From positions 1 to 42,659 of the forward strand of contig JBCBNX010000028.1 of NCBI GenBank assembly GCA_039821555.1: 42,659 nt of DNA, given 5' to 3'. The DNA comes from Bacteroidota bacterium. GTDB lineage: Bacteria > Bacteroidota > Rhodothermia > Rhodothermales > Rubricoccaceae. Both the position numbers and the translations under genes were made by a program. How positions within the stretch are numbered: position 1 is the stretch's first letter; every line of letters begins with the position of its first letter. The notes beneath the pieces were generated by a model. That model saw nothing but the letters and a program-made list of their open reading frames with translations, ran no database searches and was not told the DNA's origin. This document shows positions 26,613 to 35,254 of this stretch, piece after piece.

Positions 26613-27155
26613 TCAGCCGAAGAGCCAGCGCACGATGTAGACGGCGGAGATGAGCCCCACGAGGTCAGCCAAGAGTCCCGCGGCGACCGCATGGCGTGTC
26701 TTCTTGACGCCGACGGCGCCGAAGTAGACCGCGATCACATAGAACGTTGTCTCGGTCGAGCCGAACATGGTGGCGGCCATCTTCACGAGGATGGAGTCCT
26801 CGCCGTAGATGTTGATCATATCCACCACGATGGCCGCCGAGCCGGAGCCGGTGAGCGGCCGGAGGATCGCCATCGGGAGCACTTCTGCCGGGATACCGAT
26901 GGCACCGAGCACTGGTCGCAGCCCCGCAATCAGGAAGTCCATGGCCCCCGACGCTCGAAACATGGCGATGGCGAACAGGATCGCGACGAGGTAGGGGATG
27001 ATCCGCACCGCCACGTGGAAGCCCTCCTTGGCACCATCCACGAACGTCTCGTAGACAGGCACGCGCTTGTAGAGCCCGTAGAGCGGGAAGCCCACAAGGA
27101 TAGCAGGCAGCACGAAGGCCGAGGCGAAGCTGATGATCTCGCGGAACGTTTCCAT
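26613..27155 (-). CDS. spmB: SpmB-like nucleoside recognition (Gate) membrane protein
   Basis: This encodes 180 aa, the size of Bacillus SpmB. Multiple membrane segments are visible: IISFASAFVLPAILVGFPLYGLY, VRIIPYLVAILFAIAMF, and a C-terminal AGLLADLVGLISAVYIVRW. The Gate-domain core has RPLTGSGSAAIVVDMINIYGEDS and MFGSTETTFYVIAVYFGAVGVKKTRHA, which are diagnostic. Its start directly abuts the spmA stop (27155/27156), so the two form one unit. In sporulating Firmicutes spmAB affect spore core dehydration. In non-sporulating phyla the pair is widespread and its transported ligand is unknown. Confidence 0.92.
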   Translation of the reverse strand: METFREIISFASAFVLPAILVGFPLYGLYKRVPVYETFVDGAKEGFHVAVRIIPYLVAILFAIAMFRASGAMDFLIAGLRPVLGAIGIPAEVLPMAILRPLTGSGSAAIVVDMINIYGEDSILVKMAATMFGSTETTFYVIAVYFGAVGVKKTRHAVAAGLLADLVGLISAVYIVRWLFG

Positions 27156-28178
27156 CTAGCCCTCCGGCGGCGAAGTGGGCGTGTCCGGCCCGGCCGGATC
27201 CAGCCGGTTTGGGTCGGAGGCGCGGAACGCGGGGAGGCGCGAAAACAGCTTAGCCGCCGTGATCGCCACCACGAGCGAGATGCCCGTCGCGAGGATGATA
27301 GCGAAGATGAGCTGGTTGATCTGCAGGCCCATCAGCGCGAGCAGCAGCACCGGCGGGACGAGTTGCACGCTCGCCGTGTTCATCGCGAGCAGCATCACCA
27401 TCGGGTTGGTGGCGGTGTCCTCCGTCGGGTTGAGCGTCTGCAGCTCCTCCATTGCCTTGATGCCGAACGGCGTGGCGGCATTGCCCAGCCCGAAGACGTT
27501 CGCTGAGAGGTTGAGCACGATCATCGAGAAGGCGGGGTGGCCCTTCGGGATCTCGGGGAAGAGCGGGCGCAGCACCGGCTCGACGACGCGCCCGATGGCC
27601 TGGATCACACCCGCGGCCTCGGCGATGCGTAGGAGTCCGAGAAACAGCGCCAGCACGCCGATCAGCCCGAGCGCGATGCTCGCCGCCGTCTCCGCGAAGT
27701 CGAGCGCGGCCTGGCTGATCGCGTTGAGCTTGACGAAGCGTACGGGTTCGAATGTGACGAGGGCGTTCGCTACATCGTTGCCGTTGAGCAACGTGTCGGG
27801 CGGAGCAACGACTTCGAGGCGTCCTTGCAACTGCCCCGTGCGCGGGTTGGTGACGTCGCGGATCGTGACGAGCGGGTGCGGCAGGTCCGCGCTGGCGTCG
27901 AGGCGAAGCTGGACGCCCTCGGCGGTACGGATGAGCGTGGCGTCGTAGGCGTCAGCGGGGCGCGCGTCGGTGTCGTAGAACGCGCCGTAGGCCTCGCCGT
28001 CGATGCGTACCGTAGCAGGTTGCCGGCGAGCCTCCGAGTCGTAGGGCGCGTCGAACTCCAGCGTGACGGGCAGCGGGGTGCCGTTGCGGTAGGTGTCGCG
28101 CGTGAAGTCCGTCACGTCTGACGCGAGCGCGAACACGAAGCTCGTGACGATCAGCCCGACCCAGATGTAGTTCAGCAT
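27156..28178 (-). CDS. spmA: SpmA-like nucleoside recognition protein with inserted soluble domain
   Basis: This encodes 340 aa from the ATG at 28178; a TTG at 28196 is possible. An N-terminal helix (MLNYIWVGLIVTSFVFALAS) is followed by a long hydrophilic insertion of about 110-130 residues that is beta-rich (LPVTLEFDAPYDSEARR ... LQGRLEVVAPPDTLLNGND). The Gate domain then follows: AASIALGLIGVLALFLGLLRIAEAAGVI, HPAFSMIVLNLSANVFGLGNAATPFGIKAMEEL, NPMVMLLAMNTASVQLVPPVLLLALMG. Bacillus SpmA is about 196 aa, so the extra length is almost wholly this insert, probably exposed outside the cytoplasm. It lies 38 bp after a fasciclin lipoprotein gene with no terminator between. Confidence 0.9.
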   Translation of the reverse strand: MLNYIWVGLIVTSFVFALASDVTDFTRDTYRNGTPLPVTLEFDAPYDSEARRQPATVRIDGEAYGAFYDTDARPADAYDATLIRTAEGVQLRLDASADLPHPLVTIRDVTNPRTGQLQGRLEVVAPPDTLLNGNDVANALVTFEPVRFVKLNAISQAALDFAETAASIALGLIGVLALFLGLLRIAEAAGVIQAIGRVVEPVLRPLFPEIPKGHPAFSMIVLNLSANVFGLGNAATPFGIKAMEELQTLNPTEDTATNPMVMLLAMNTASVQLVPPVLLLALMGLQINQLIFAIILATGISLVVAITAAKLFSRLPAFRASDPNRLDPAGPDTPTSPPEG

Positions 28179-28216
28179 GCGCGGCCCCTCGGGCAATCGG
28201 TGCGTGCGGCGCGTGC

Positions 28217-29158
28217 TTATTCAGCAGGAAGGAGCACGCCGCCGATCACGTGGACGATGCCGTTGTCGGCAGCAAAGTCGGTGGCGAGGATGGGGACATC
28301 GTTGACAAACACGCTCACGTCGCCGGTCTCCTCGTCCGTTTCGAAGGTGAAGGTGAGAGACTGCCCCTGGAGCGTCATGACGGTGCCGCCGTCCTGCAGC
28401 GCGGAGGCATACACTGCGCTGGGGACCACGTGGTAGGTCAGCACCGACGCGAGGGCGTCACCTTCGGGGACCGCGTCCAGCGCGTCGAAGGCGGCGTTGG
28501 TGGGCGCGAAGACCGTGAACGGCCCGGCTGCCTGGAGGTCATCGACAAGGCCCGCATCGTCAAGAGCCGTGGCGAGCGTGCTGAGTTCGGGCGAGAGGCT
28601 CGCAAAGCCTACGAGGTCAACAGCCCCGGGGAGGACGCTCTCGATCCGGTGTAGGATACCATTCGTCGCAGGCGCGTCCGTGTCTGTGATACGTGCGCCC
28701 TCGACGAAGAAGTCGCTGCCTACGCGGCGCACGGTGAGCGTCTTCCCTTCGAGCGTGTTCAGAGTCTGGCCGTCGCTCAGGTCGGCGGCCTCAACCCGGC
28801 TGGGCACCACGTGGTAGGTGAGGACCGACGCGAGGGTATCCACGTTGGCCGGAAGCAGAAGCGTGCTCACCAAGCCGTTGATCGGCACGCCCTCCGTAGG
28901 CGGTGCGGAGGTCGCGCGATTCAGCGCCGAGAAGGCGTCGTTGTCGGGTGCAAAGAGGGTGAACTCGCCGTCGGCCTGGAGCGCGTCGGTCAGGTCAGCC
29001 GCGCCGAGTGCCGCTTCAAGCGTGGAAAGTGCGGAGGTCACCGTCAGCATATCGGCGAGGTTCGTCTGCGCCTGCGGGGCCGGGTCCTCGTCCTCGGTAT
29101 CACAGCCGACGAAGCCGATGAGGGAGAGAGCAAGGGCGAGGAGCAACAGCCGCGACAT
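28217..29158 (-). CDS. fasciclin lipoprotein, two FAS1 domains
   Basis: This encodes 313 aa from the ATG at 29158, which gives a lipoprotein signal peptide ending LIGFVGC (Cys19); an upstream start at 29302 would bury it. Two FAS1 domains are clear. Each has the pattern of ...FTLFAPDNDAFSAL / FTVFAPTNAAFDAL, then VLTYHVVPS, then an ending NGILHRIESVL / NGIVHVIGGVL. FAS1 domains mediate adhesion and matrix interactions on cell surfaces. The protein is probably anchored in the outer membrane. A larger four-domain paralogue is encoded just upstream, separated by a terminator. Confidence 0.92.
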   Translation of the reverse strand: MSRLLLLALALSLIGFVGCDTEDEDPAPQAQTNLADMLTVTSALSTLEAALGAADLTDALQADGEFTLFAPDNDAFSALNRATSAPPTEGVPINGLVSTLLLPANVDTLASVLTYHVVPSRVEAADLSDGQTLNTLEGKTLTVRRVGSDFFVEGARITDTDAPATNGILHRIESVLPGAVDLVGFASLSPELSTLATALDDAGLVDDLQAAGPFTVFAPTNAAFDALDAVPEGDALASVLTYHVVPSAVYASALQDGGTVMTLQGQSLTFTFETDEETGDVSVFVNDVPILATDFAADNGIVHVIGGVLLPAE

Positions 29159-29273
29159 GGATACCGAGGGGCTAGAGAGGCGGGACGAGCAATCGGTGCA
29201 AGGTACAGCGACGGCTCGAACTCCCACACTCCGCGCCGGAAAAAGTGCAGGTGGAAACGGTACCACATCGCCG

Positions 29274-29308
29274 CAAAAAAAGCGGGGTGCCCGTCTGGAC
29301 ACCCCGCT
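29274..29308 (-). terminator. intrinsic terminator between the two fasciclin genes
   Basis: Arms 29281-29289 (agcggggtg) and 29300-29308 (caccccgct) are perfectly complementary. On the minus strand the hairpin is followed by seven T residues (complement of 29274-29280). It ends the transcript of the four-domain fasciclin gene. Confidence 0.9.
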
Positions 29309-29334
29309 TGACCGAGCTGAGAGCTGGACTCACG

Positions 29335-31101
29335 TCACGGCATCAGTACCTGATTAATGACGTGAACCACACCGTTGGACGTTTCCACATCTGCGATGAG
29401 AACCCGTGGGTCATTTTCGTCGTCACCGTCGTCGTCGGCGTTAATCAAGATGACCATATCGCCCGCTACCTCTCCGAACGTGAAGGTGAGCGACTGCCCA
29501 TCAAGGAGGGTGGGTGATGTAAGGCCGTCTGTAATCTCCGAAGAGAAGATCGGGCTGCCGTCTCCCTGCGCAGGGGCGACGTGGTAGAGCAGCACGTCGC
29601 TGGTAGCCCCGCCGCCGTTAAAGGCTGCGTCGTTGGGAGCGAAGACCGTGATGCCCGGCGTGTTGGCCAGCGCGTCAGCAAGCCCAGCATCCACAACGGC
29701 ACTGACGAGGGCATCCAGGCCCGGAGTCACGATAGCCCGCTCCACGACATTCAACTGGCTGAGCAGTACCTCGTCAATGACGTGGACTACGCCGTTGGAC
29801 GCACGGAGGTTGGGTGCGGTCACCGAGGCTCCGTTGATGTTAACCGTGCCCGCCTCGATCGTAATCTCAGCCGTCTCACCTGTCAGCGTAGTCACCATCT
29901 GACCATTGGAGAGATCGCGCGAGAAAACACGGCCCTCCACCACGTGGTACTGGAGAATCGGGGCGAGCAAACCCGCCTCAGAAGCATCGGCGATCTGCAC
30001 GCGCTCGGCATCGCCGTTCTCGGTGTCCACGAACGCCGTGTTCGCGGGGGCAAACACCGTGAACTGGTCAGTGCCGTTGAACGTCTCGAACAGGCCAGCC
30101 TCAACAAGAGCGTTGCCTAGTGGTGCAAGCGTCGGGTTGATCTCTGCCTGCTGGGCGATGGTCGTCCCACCTAGGAGGACGCCGTCAATAACGTGGAGGA
30201 TACCGTTGGAGAGCCGGAAGTCAGTCGCAGAAATGGCGATTTCGTCCACAGTAGCTCCGTCGAAGGTGACCTCGACCCCCCGCACGGTGTTGGCCGTCTC
30301 AGGAAGCTCGTCCGAGAAGACAACGCCCGGGACAACATGGTACGTGAGAACGTTCGACAGCGTTGGGCGACGAGCGTCCACGAGGAGCGAGTCCGTGGCG
30401 AAGGGCAGCGCGCCAAAGGCCGCATTCGACGGCGCGAAGACCGTGAAGGGGCCAGCGCCGGACAGCGTCGTCACGAGGTCGTCATCGCCCGCGTCGTCCG
30501 ACTCGCCGGTGTTGGCGAGGGCGGTGACGAGCGTGGAGAAGTTCGGGCTGAGCAGTGCGAACTCGACGACGTTGAGCGAGCCGGTGAGCACCTTGCCAAT
30601 ACGGTGCACGACGGCGTCGGGAAGCTCTGCATCGGGGAGCGTGATGGGCGCGCCGTCCACGAAGAAGGAGCCGTTGACCTCGCGAATGGTGAGCTGCTCA
30701 CCGGCCAGCGTTGTCACGGTCTGGCCGTCCTGGAGGTCGCTGCTGAGGATGCGGCCCTCGACGACGTGGTACTGCAGGATGGACGTGAGGGCGGCCTCGT
30801 CAGCGAGGAGGGCATCCACGAAGCCTCCGTCGCCCGCAGCCGTGAGGGCATTCAGCGAGGCGAACGCTGCGTCTTCAGGCGCGAAGACGGTGACGTTGTT
30901 CAGCGGCGTCGAGTCGTCGTCGTTGAGCAGGCCGGCCGTGCGCAGCGCGGCTTCCAGCGTGTTGAGACGGACGCTCTCGGCAATGAACTGGCCGAGGGGC
31001 TTGATGTCGGCAGGCTCGACTTCTTCATCGGTACCGTCGCACCCGACCCAAGCAACAGCTAGAGCGAGGAGGAGAAACAAGGAGGTGAGGCGAGTCAGCA
31101 T
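29335..31101 (-). CDS. fasciclin lipoprotein, four FAS1 domains
   Basis: This encodes 588 aa with a lipoprotein signal peptide (MLTRLTSLFLLLALAVAWVGC, Cys21) and an acidic linker. Four tandem FAS1 domains of about 130-140 residues can be delimited by their repeated VTVFAPEDAAFASL-type first motif, an LxYHV motif, and closing VVHRIGKVL / ILHVIDGVL / VVHVIDEVL / VVHVINQVL. The domains differ enough to be an old internal duplication. It is an extracellular or outer-membrane-anchored adhesion or matrix protein. Codon choice is slightly less GC-rich in the last two domains than in the neighbours. Upstream, a 177-bp gap separates it from the TonB-dependent receptor gene. Confidence 0.93.
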   Translation of the reverse strand: MLTRLTSLFLLLALAVAWVGCDGTDEEVEPADIKPLGQFIAESVRLNTLEAALRTAGLLNDDDSTPLNNVTVFAPEDAAFASLNALTAAGDGGFVDALLADEAALTSILQYHVVEGRILSSDLQDGQTVTTLAGEQLTIREVNGSFFVDGAPITLPDAELPDAVVHRIGKVLTGSLNVVEFALLSPNFSTLVTALANTGESDDAGDDDLVTTLSGAGPFTVFAPSNAAFGALPFATDSLLVDARRPTLSNVLTYHVVPGVVFSDELPETANTVRGVEVTFDGATVDEIAISATDFRLSNGILHVIDGVLLGGTTIAQQAEINPTLAPLGNALVEAGLFETFNGTDQFTVFAPANTAFVDTENGDAERVQIADASEAGLLAPILQYHVVEGRVFSRDLSNGQMVTTLTGETAEITIEAGTVNINGASVTAPNLRASNGVVHVIDEVLLSQLNVVERAIVTPGLDALVSAVVDAGLADALANTPGITVFAPNDAAFNGGGATSDVLLYHVAPAQGDGSPIFSSEITDGLTSPTLLDGQSLTFTFGEVAGDMVILINADDDGDDENDPRVLIADVETSNGVVHVINQVLMP

Positions 31102-31278
31102 GGCAGGAAGTGTGGGTGGTCAGAAAGAGACTGGTGTGCAGAGGAGCAAGAGGGGAGGTCGCAACACCAAAGGTACGCCGAGGCGTGGGAGAAGCGCAGA
31201 GGATACACCCTACGCGCCAGATTCGAAACCGGTAGACGGCTAGATTCCCGTGAGGAGCAGGGAACGGGGGAAGCGGTG

Positions 31279-34107
31279 CTAGAGGCGGAGCTGGAGGCTC
31301 AGGCGCACGCTACGGCCGGGGAGGTACCGGGTCAATGGCACGTAGGAAGTACCGGTGGAGGTTCCCGCTGCCGCCTCGGAGCCCTGCAGGCTCCAGTCTA
31401 GGACGTTGTCTCGGTCGAGCACGTTGAGCACGTCCACGCGGGCGGCGACCGTCGGGGTGCCGAGCCGGACGGCACCGAAGGCGTGCGTGAAGCTGACGCC
31501 GAGGTCGAGTTCGTGGTGCGCGGGGACCGTGTCGTCTGACGGGGTGTCGAAGGCAAAGGTCCCGAGCAGGGCGTCCTCGAAGAAGTCGTAGTAGGCTTGG
31601 CGGTAGCCCCATGCGCGGCCGAGCACGGTCCGCCAGCGCCCGTGCGCCTGCCACGGGCCTGCCACGCGGAGGTCTGCGCGGGCGGTCAGGCGGTGGGGCT
31701 CGTTCCAGGGTGCCTGCACATAGCGCCCATCGAAGCGGCTGGGCAGGCGGCGCTGAGCGACATCGTAGCCGTAGCTCACCGAGGTCGTGCCGCGGTTGTG
31801 AGCATGCGTCAGGCGCACAGCAACCCCGTAGGCGTAGCCCTCGCCCTCTTCGAGCAGGTCGGCCTGCGTCATCGTCTCCATCGCGGTGTTCTCAGCGGCG
31901 TGCTGCACGAGCGCGTCGTAGTCGAGGGCGTGGAGGAGGGGTTGCCACTTGGCATAGCCCTCGGCCTGCAGGGTCCACGCCGGATGCGGCGTGGCGAGCA
32001 CATCGAGGGCGGCCTGGTAGGTGCGCGGGGGGGCGATGCCGCGGCCTACGGGGATCCAGAAACGCACAGAGGGGGCCAGCGCGCTCGGACCGAGGTTGCT
32101 CAGGTCGTACTGCCCCACAAACTGTCGGTAGAGGCCGCCCGCGAGGCGAACCGCAGTGATCGGGCCTTCGGCGAAATCGTGGCGGATGCTCAGACGCGGT
32201 TCGGCATACGCCGTCTGACGATCTGGGACGTAGGTCACGCGGAGGCCGGGCTCGATCACCGTCCGCACGCCGAGGGTCCAGTGGTGCGTGACAAACCCGG
32301 CGATGCGCCACTGCGCGTCGTCGAGGCTCAGCGGGTTCAGGCCCAGGCCGTTGCCGCCTCCCAGGCGGAAGCGGTGAGCGATCCGAGCCACCTCCAGGCC
32401 ACCTTCAAGCAGGTGGGCCGGGGTGAGGCTGTACGTGGCCCGCGCTTCGCCCGCCCACTCGTTGACGAGGTTGGTATCGTCGGCGGTTTCGGTTGCGTTG
32501 AGTTGGTTGCGCAGCCGGGACTCGGCCGTCGGCGTGTCCTCGACCTCGGGAAGGGTGGCCGCGCCCATCGCGTAGGCGTGGTGGAGGTCGTGCACACTGA
32601 CGCGCACGCCCACGTCTAGGGCGGTGCGGGCACCGAGCAGCGCCGTTGCTCGCAGTCGCCCGCCCGCGTTGGTCCAGCGGTAGCGGTCGCGCGTGAGCAT
32701 GAGCAGCGGGTCGTCGCCGCCAGCCTCTCCGGCGAAGTTGCCTGCGAACAGTTCGGTGCCGATCTCGCTCTGGCCGATGTAGCCTGTGGCGTGGAGCGTG
32801 GTAAACGGCGAGACGCGCAGACGGCCCGCCGCGTGAAGGTCGCTGAAGCTGAGGTCGGAGCCGTGGCGGTGGGCCTCGTAGCCGCTGACAGGCGCGACAC
32901 CACCGAGGAGGTCGCGCGTGAAGACGGGGTCGATGACGTTCCAGTCGCGTAGCGTCTGGTCGAGCATGGGGTCGCGAAAGACGTCCCAGAGGCTCGTCCG
33001 GGCCGCTACCATCGCGCGACCGGTCGCCTTGCCGATCCGCACAGGGGCATCGAGCCGGGCGCTCGTGCTGAGCTGGTCGGTAAGAAGCGCCGCGTCCAGA
33101 CCGGGGCCTGCGTTCACGCCCAGGGCATGTTCGGCCTGGATGACGCCGGCCGTGTAACTGCCATGCGAAGCGCCGAACCCCGCCTTCTGCACGCTCAGGC
33201 GCCCAAGGGCAAGCGGGCTGAAGGCACCTAGCATGCGTCCGAGCGCGATCGGGCGAAAGACAGGGATGCCGTCGAGGAGAATCTGATGCTCGCCCGCTTC
33301 GCCGCCCTGGATGTGTAGATCGGCGAAGGCGGGCGACTGCGTCACGCCGAGCACGGAGGCTGCCTGGGTGAGCGGGTCCTCGGCTGGAGGCGCGTCTGGC
33401 GCGTCGCTCAGGGCAACCTCGCCGCTGCCGAGCAGCGACGACGGGAGGCGCTGTTGGAGGCCATTGACCACCACTGGGGCAGCCTGCGCCGTCGTCCGGC
33501 GAAGCGCGAGGCGACGGCGGACCTGGGTGCCTGGCTCCACCAGTACGCTGTCCTCGATGGCCTCGTAGCCAACATAGGAGGCGGCGACGCGGTAGGGACC
33601 GGCCACGAGCGAGGCGAGTGCAAAGCGTCCATCCGCATCGGTCGCGGTGCCTGTGGCATCGGCGAGAAGCACTGTGGCATAGGGAAGCGGCGCGCCCGTC
33701 TCGGCGTCGACGACTTCCCCGGCGAAGGCTCCGTGGCGGGTCGCCGCCTCCACGCGCTGGGTGAGCACGTAGGTGCCCGAACTGAGGCGGTAGAAGTCGA
33801 TGTCCATCGCGTCCACGATGCAGCGCAGCATCGTCTCGGCGGGTTGGCTGCGCATCGCGCAGAAGATGGGGTCAGAAGGGACTAGGCCGCTTTCGTAGAG
33901 CAGGCTGAGCCCCGTTTCCTCGACCAGCACCTCAAGTGCCTCGTTCGCGGGGACGCCGCGGAGCATCAGGGTGTAACGGGGCTCCGCATCGGCGTCCTGG
34001 GCACGTGCAGGACTGAAGAGCGCCATCAGGAGCACCGACACCGCACAGCACCACAGGGACCAGGCGGAGCCAACCACTGGGGAGTGTGTAGGGGTGCGAT
34101 AGCGCAT
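31279..34107 (-). CDS. STN-type TonB-dependent outer-membrane receptor
   Basis: This encodes 942 aa from the ATG at 34107 (MRYRTPTHSP); the frame is open upstream to 34509 but overlaps fecR. A signal peptide spans 1-36. An STN (secretin/TonB short N-terminal) domain at about 45-115 (YTLMLRGVPANEALEVLVEETGLSLLY) signals surface occupancy to FecR. A carboxypeptidase-regulatory-like domain at about 124-205 (GEVVDAETGAPLPYATVLLADATG) is typical of Bacteroidota receptors. The plug (about 215-330) contains DLHIQGGEAGEHQILLDGIPV. The rest is a beta-barrel that ends SVRLSLQLRL. No SusD partner follows. The ligand is unknown; a siderophore is usual for FecR-coupled systems but not shown. Confidence 0.92.
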   Translation of the reverse strand: MRYRTPTHSPVVGSAWSLWCCAVSVLLMALFSPARAQDADAEPRYTLMLRGVPANEALEVLVEETGLSLLYESGLVPSDPIFCAMRSQPAETMLRCIVDAMDIDFYRLSSGTYVLTQRVEAATRHGAFAGEVVDAETGAPLPYATVLLADATGTATDADGRFALASLVAGPYRVAASYVGYEAIEDSVLVEPGTQVRRRLALRRTTAQAAPVVVNGLQQRLPSSLLGSGEVALSDAPDAPPAEDPLTQAASVLGVTQSPAFADLHIQGGEAGEHQILLDGIPVFRPIALGRMLGAFSPLALGRLSVQKAGFGASHGSYTAGVIQAEHALGVNAGPGLDAALLTDQLSTSARLDAPVRIGKATGRAMVAARTSLWDVFRDPMLDQTLRDWNVIDPVFTRDLLGGVAPVSGYEAHRHGSDLSFSDLHAAGRLRVSPFTTLHATGYIGQSEIGTELFAGNFAGEAGGDDPLLMLTRDRYRWTNAGGRLRATALLGARTALDVGVRVSVHDLHHAYAMGAATLPEVEDTPTAESRLRNQLNATETADDTNLVNEWAGEARATYSLTPAHLLEGGLEVARIAHRFRLGGGNGLGLNPLSLDDAQWRIAGFVTHHWTLGVRTVIEPGLRVTYVPDRQTAYAEPRLSIRHDFAEGPITAVRLAGGLYRQFVGQYDLSNLGPSALAPSVRFWIPVGRGIAPPRTYQAALDVLATPHPAWTLQAEGYAKWQPLLHALDYDALVQHAAENTAMETMTQADLLEEGEGYAYGVAVRLTHAHNRGTTSVSYGYDVAQRRLPSRFDGRYVQAPWNEPHRLTARADLRVAGPWQAHGRWRTVLGRAWGYRQAYYDFFEDALLGTFAFDTPSDDTVPAHHELDLGVSFTHAFGAVRLGTPTVAARVDVLNVLDRDNVLDWSLQGSEAAAGTSTGTSYVPLTRYLPGRSVRLSLQLRL

Positions 34108-34222
34108 GGGAACGACGTTAGAGAGGTGGACTTCCCAGGATAGGCAGGGGAGACGGCTGCCTTCAATCAGGCGTTCCCCCAGGGGACGGCCTCCGCCCCT
34201 GAGAAGAACGGCCCGCCACCCA

Positions 34223-35254
34223 TCAGTCGGTGGCGGCGAAGAGGTGGTAGCCGTCGCTCGTGGCGCGGTACTGGAAGCCGCGTGCGCGGCCCAGGTCGTC
34301 GAGCACGGCCGTGAGCGAGCCGGGCGCGGGCTGGTAGTAGAACAGCGGCGTTTCCGTGGCCACGTTCGGATCGAGGCGGAGCGCGGTTGCATAGCGCCGC
34401 TCCAGCTCGGACGCGACGGCGGTGAGCGGGACGCCTCGGAAGGCGAGGCCAGCACGGCGCCAGGCTGTCGCCTGCTCCACCGAGGCGACCTCGGTCTGCA
34501 CGACGGCACTGCCGCGCCCCACCACCGCTTCGTCGCCCACGGTCAACCGGATGCCATCGGAGGAGGTGGCGTCGGGCGCTGGCGAGGTCGGGGCCACGCT
34601 TACGATGCCCTCCTCGACGCTTACCGTGGTCTGTGCGTTCGCTTCAGTGGGCCAGGCGCGCACATTGAACTGCGTGCCTACAACCTCAACCCGGGCGCTG
34701 AACGTCTCCACGACGAAGGGACGCCCGTCGGCAGTCGCGGCGTCCGCCACGTCGAAGAAGGCCTCGCCCCGGAGTCGGACGGTGCGGGTGGGAGCCGCCA
34801 GGAAGGGGAGGCGGTCGAAGCCGCGGGTGTGCGTCACTTGAGCGCCGCTGTTGAGATGTACCGTCGAGCCGTCGGGCAGCGTGACGGTGTGCTGAGCGCC
34901 GAAAGGCGCCACATGCGTGATGGGGCGGGGCCACACGAGCGCGAGCGCCGCGAGCAGGGCTACGGCGGGAACGCCAAGCGCCATGGGCCAACGCGCACGG
35001 CGGCGGCGCGCAGACGGGAGAGAGCGTCGAACCGGAGCGGGCTGGGGGGCGGTGTCGCTGGGCAGCGCGAGGCGCCCGGCAAGCGCGTTCCAGGCCGCGT
35101 CTGTGTCCGCGGAGGGCGTGTCGCTGGAGGCCCCATTGAGGAGGTCCCAGGTACGGTCCAACGCGGCCTGTTCGTCAGGCGACACGTCGGTCAGGTCGGG
35201 GCGGTGCGCGGCGGTTGGGTCGAGGCGGCGCACCGGCGGGGTGGGGCGCGTCAT
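34223..35254 (-). CDS. FecR-family anti-sigma/regulator
   Basis: This encodes 343 aa from the ATG at 35254, which overlaps the ECF sigma stop by ATGA (35251-35254). An N-terminal cytosolic helical region (about 1-85) precedes one transmembrane helix (ALGVPAVALLAALALVW). The FecR periplasmic domain follows: THVAPFGAQHTVTLPDGSTVHLNSGAQV ... TRTVRLRGEAFFDVADAATADGRPFVVET ... VEVVGTQFNVRAW. A C-terminal DUF4974-like domain (LAFRGVPLTAVASELERRYATALRLD ...) contacts the receptor STN domain. FecR holds or activates the sigma factor in response to ligand-bound receptor. The order sigma-FecR-receptor is the standard cell-surface signalling unit. Confidence 0.93.
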   Translation of the reverse strand: MTRPTPPVRRLDPTAAHRPDLTDVSPDEQAALDRTWDLLNGASSDTPSADTDAAWNALAGRLALPSDTAPQPAPVRRSLPSARRRRARWPMALGVPAVALLAALALVWPRPITHVAPFGAQHTVTLPDGSTVHLNSGAQVTHTRGFDRLPFLAAPTRTVRLRGEAFFDVADAATADGRPFVVETFSARVEVVGTQFNVRAWPTEANAQTTVSVEEGIVSVAPTSPAPDATSSDGIRLTVGDEAVVGRGSAVVQTEVASVEQATAWRRAGLAFRGVPLTAVASELERRYATALRLDPNVATETPLFYYQPAPGSLTAVLDDLGRARGFQYRATSDGYHLFAATD

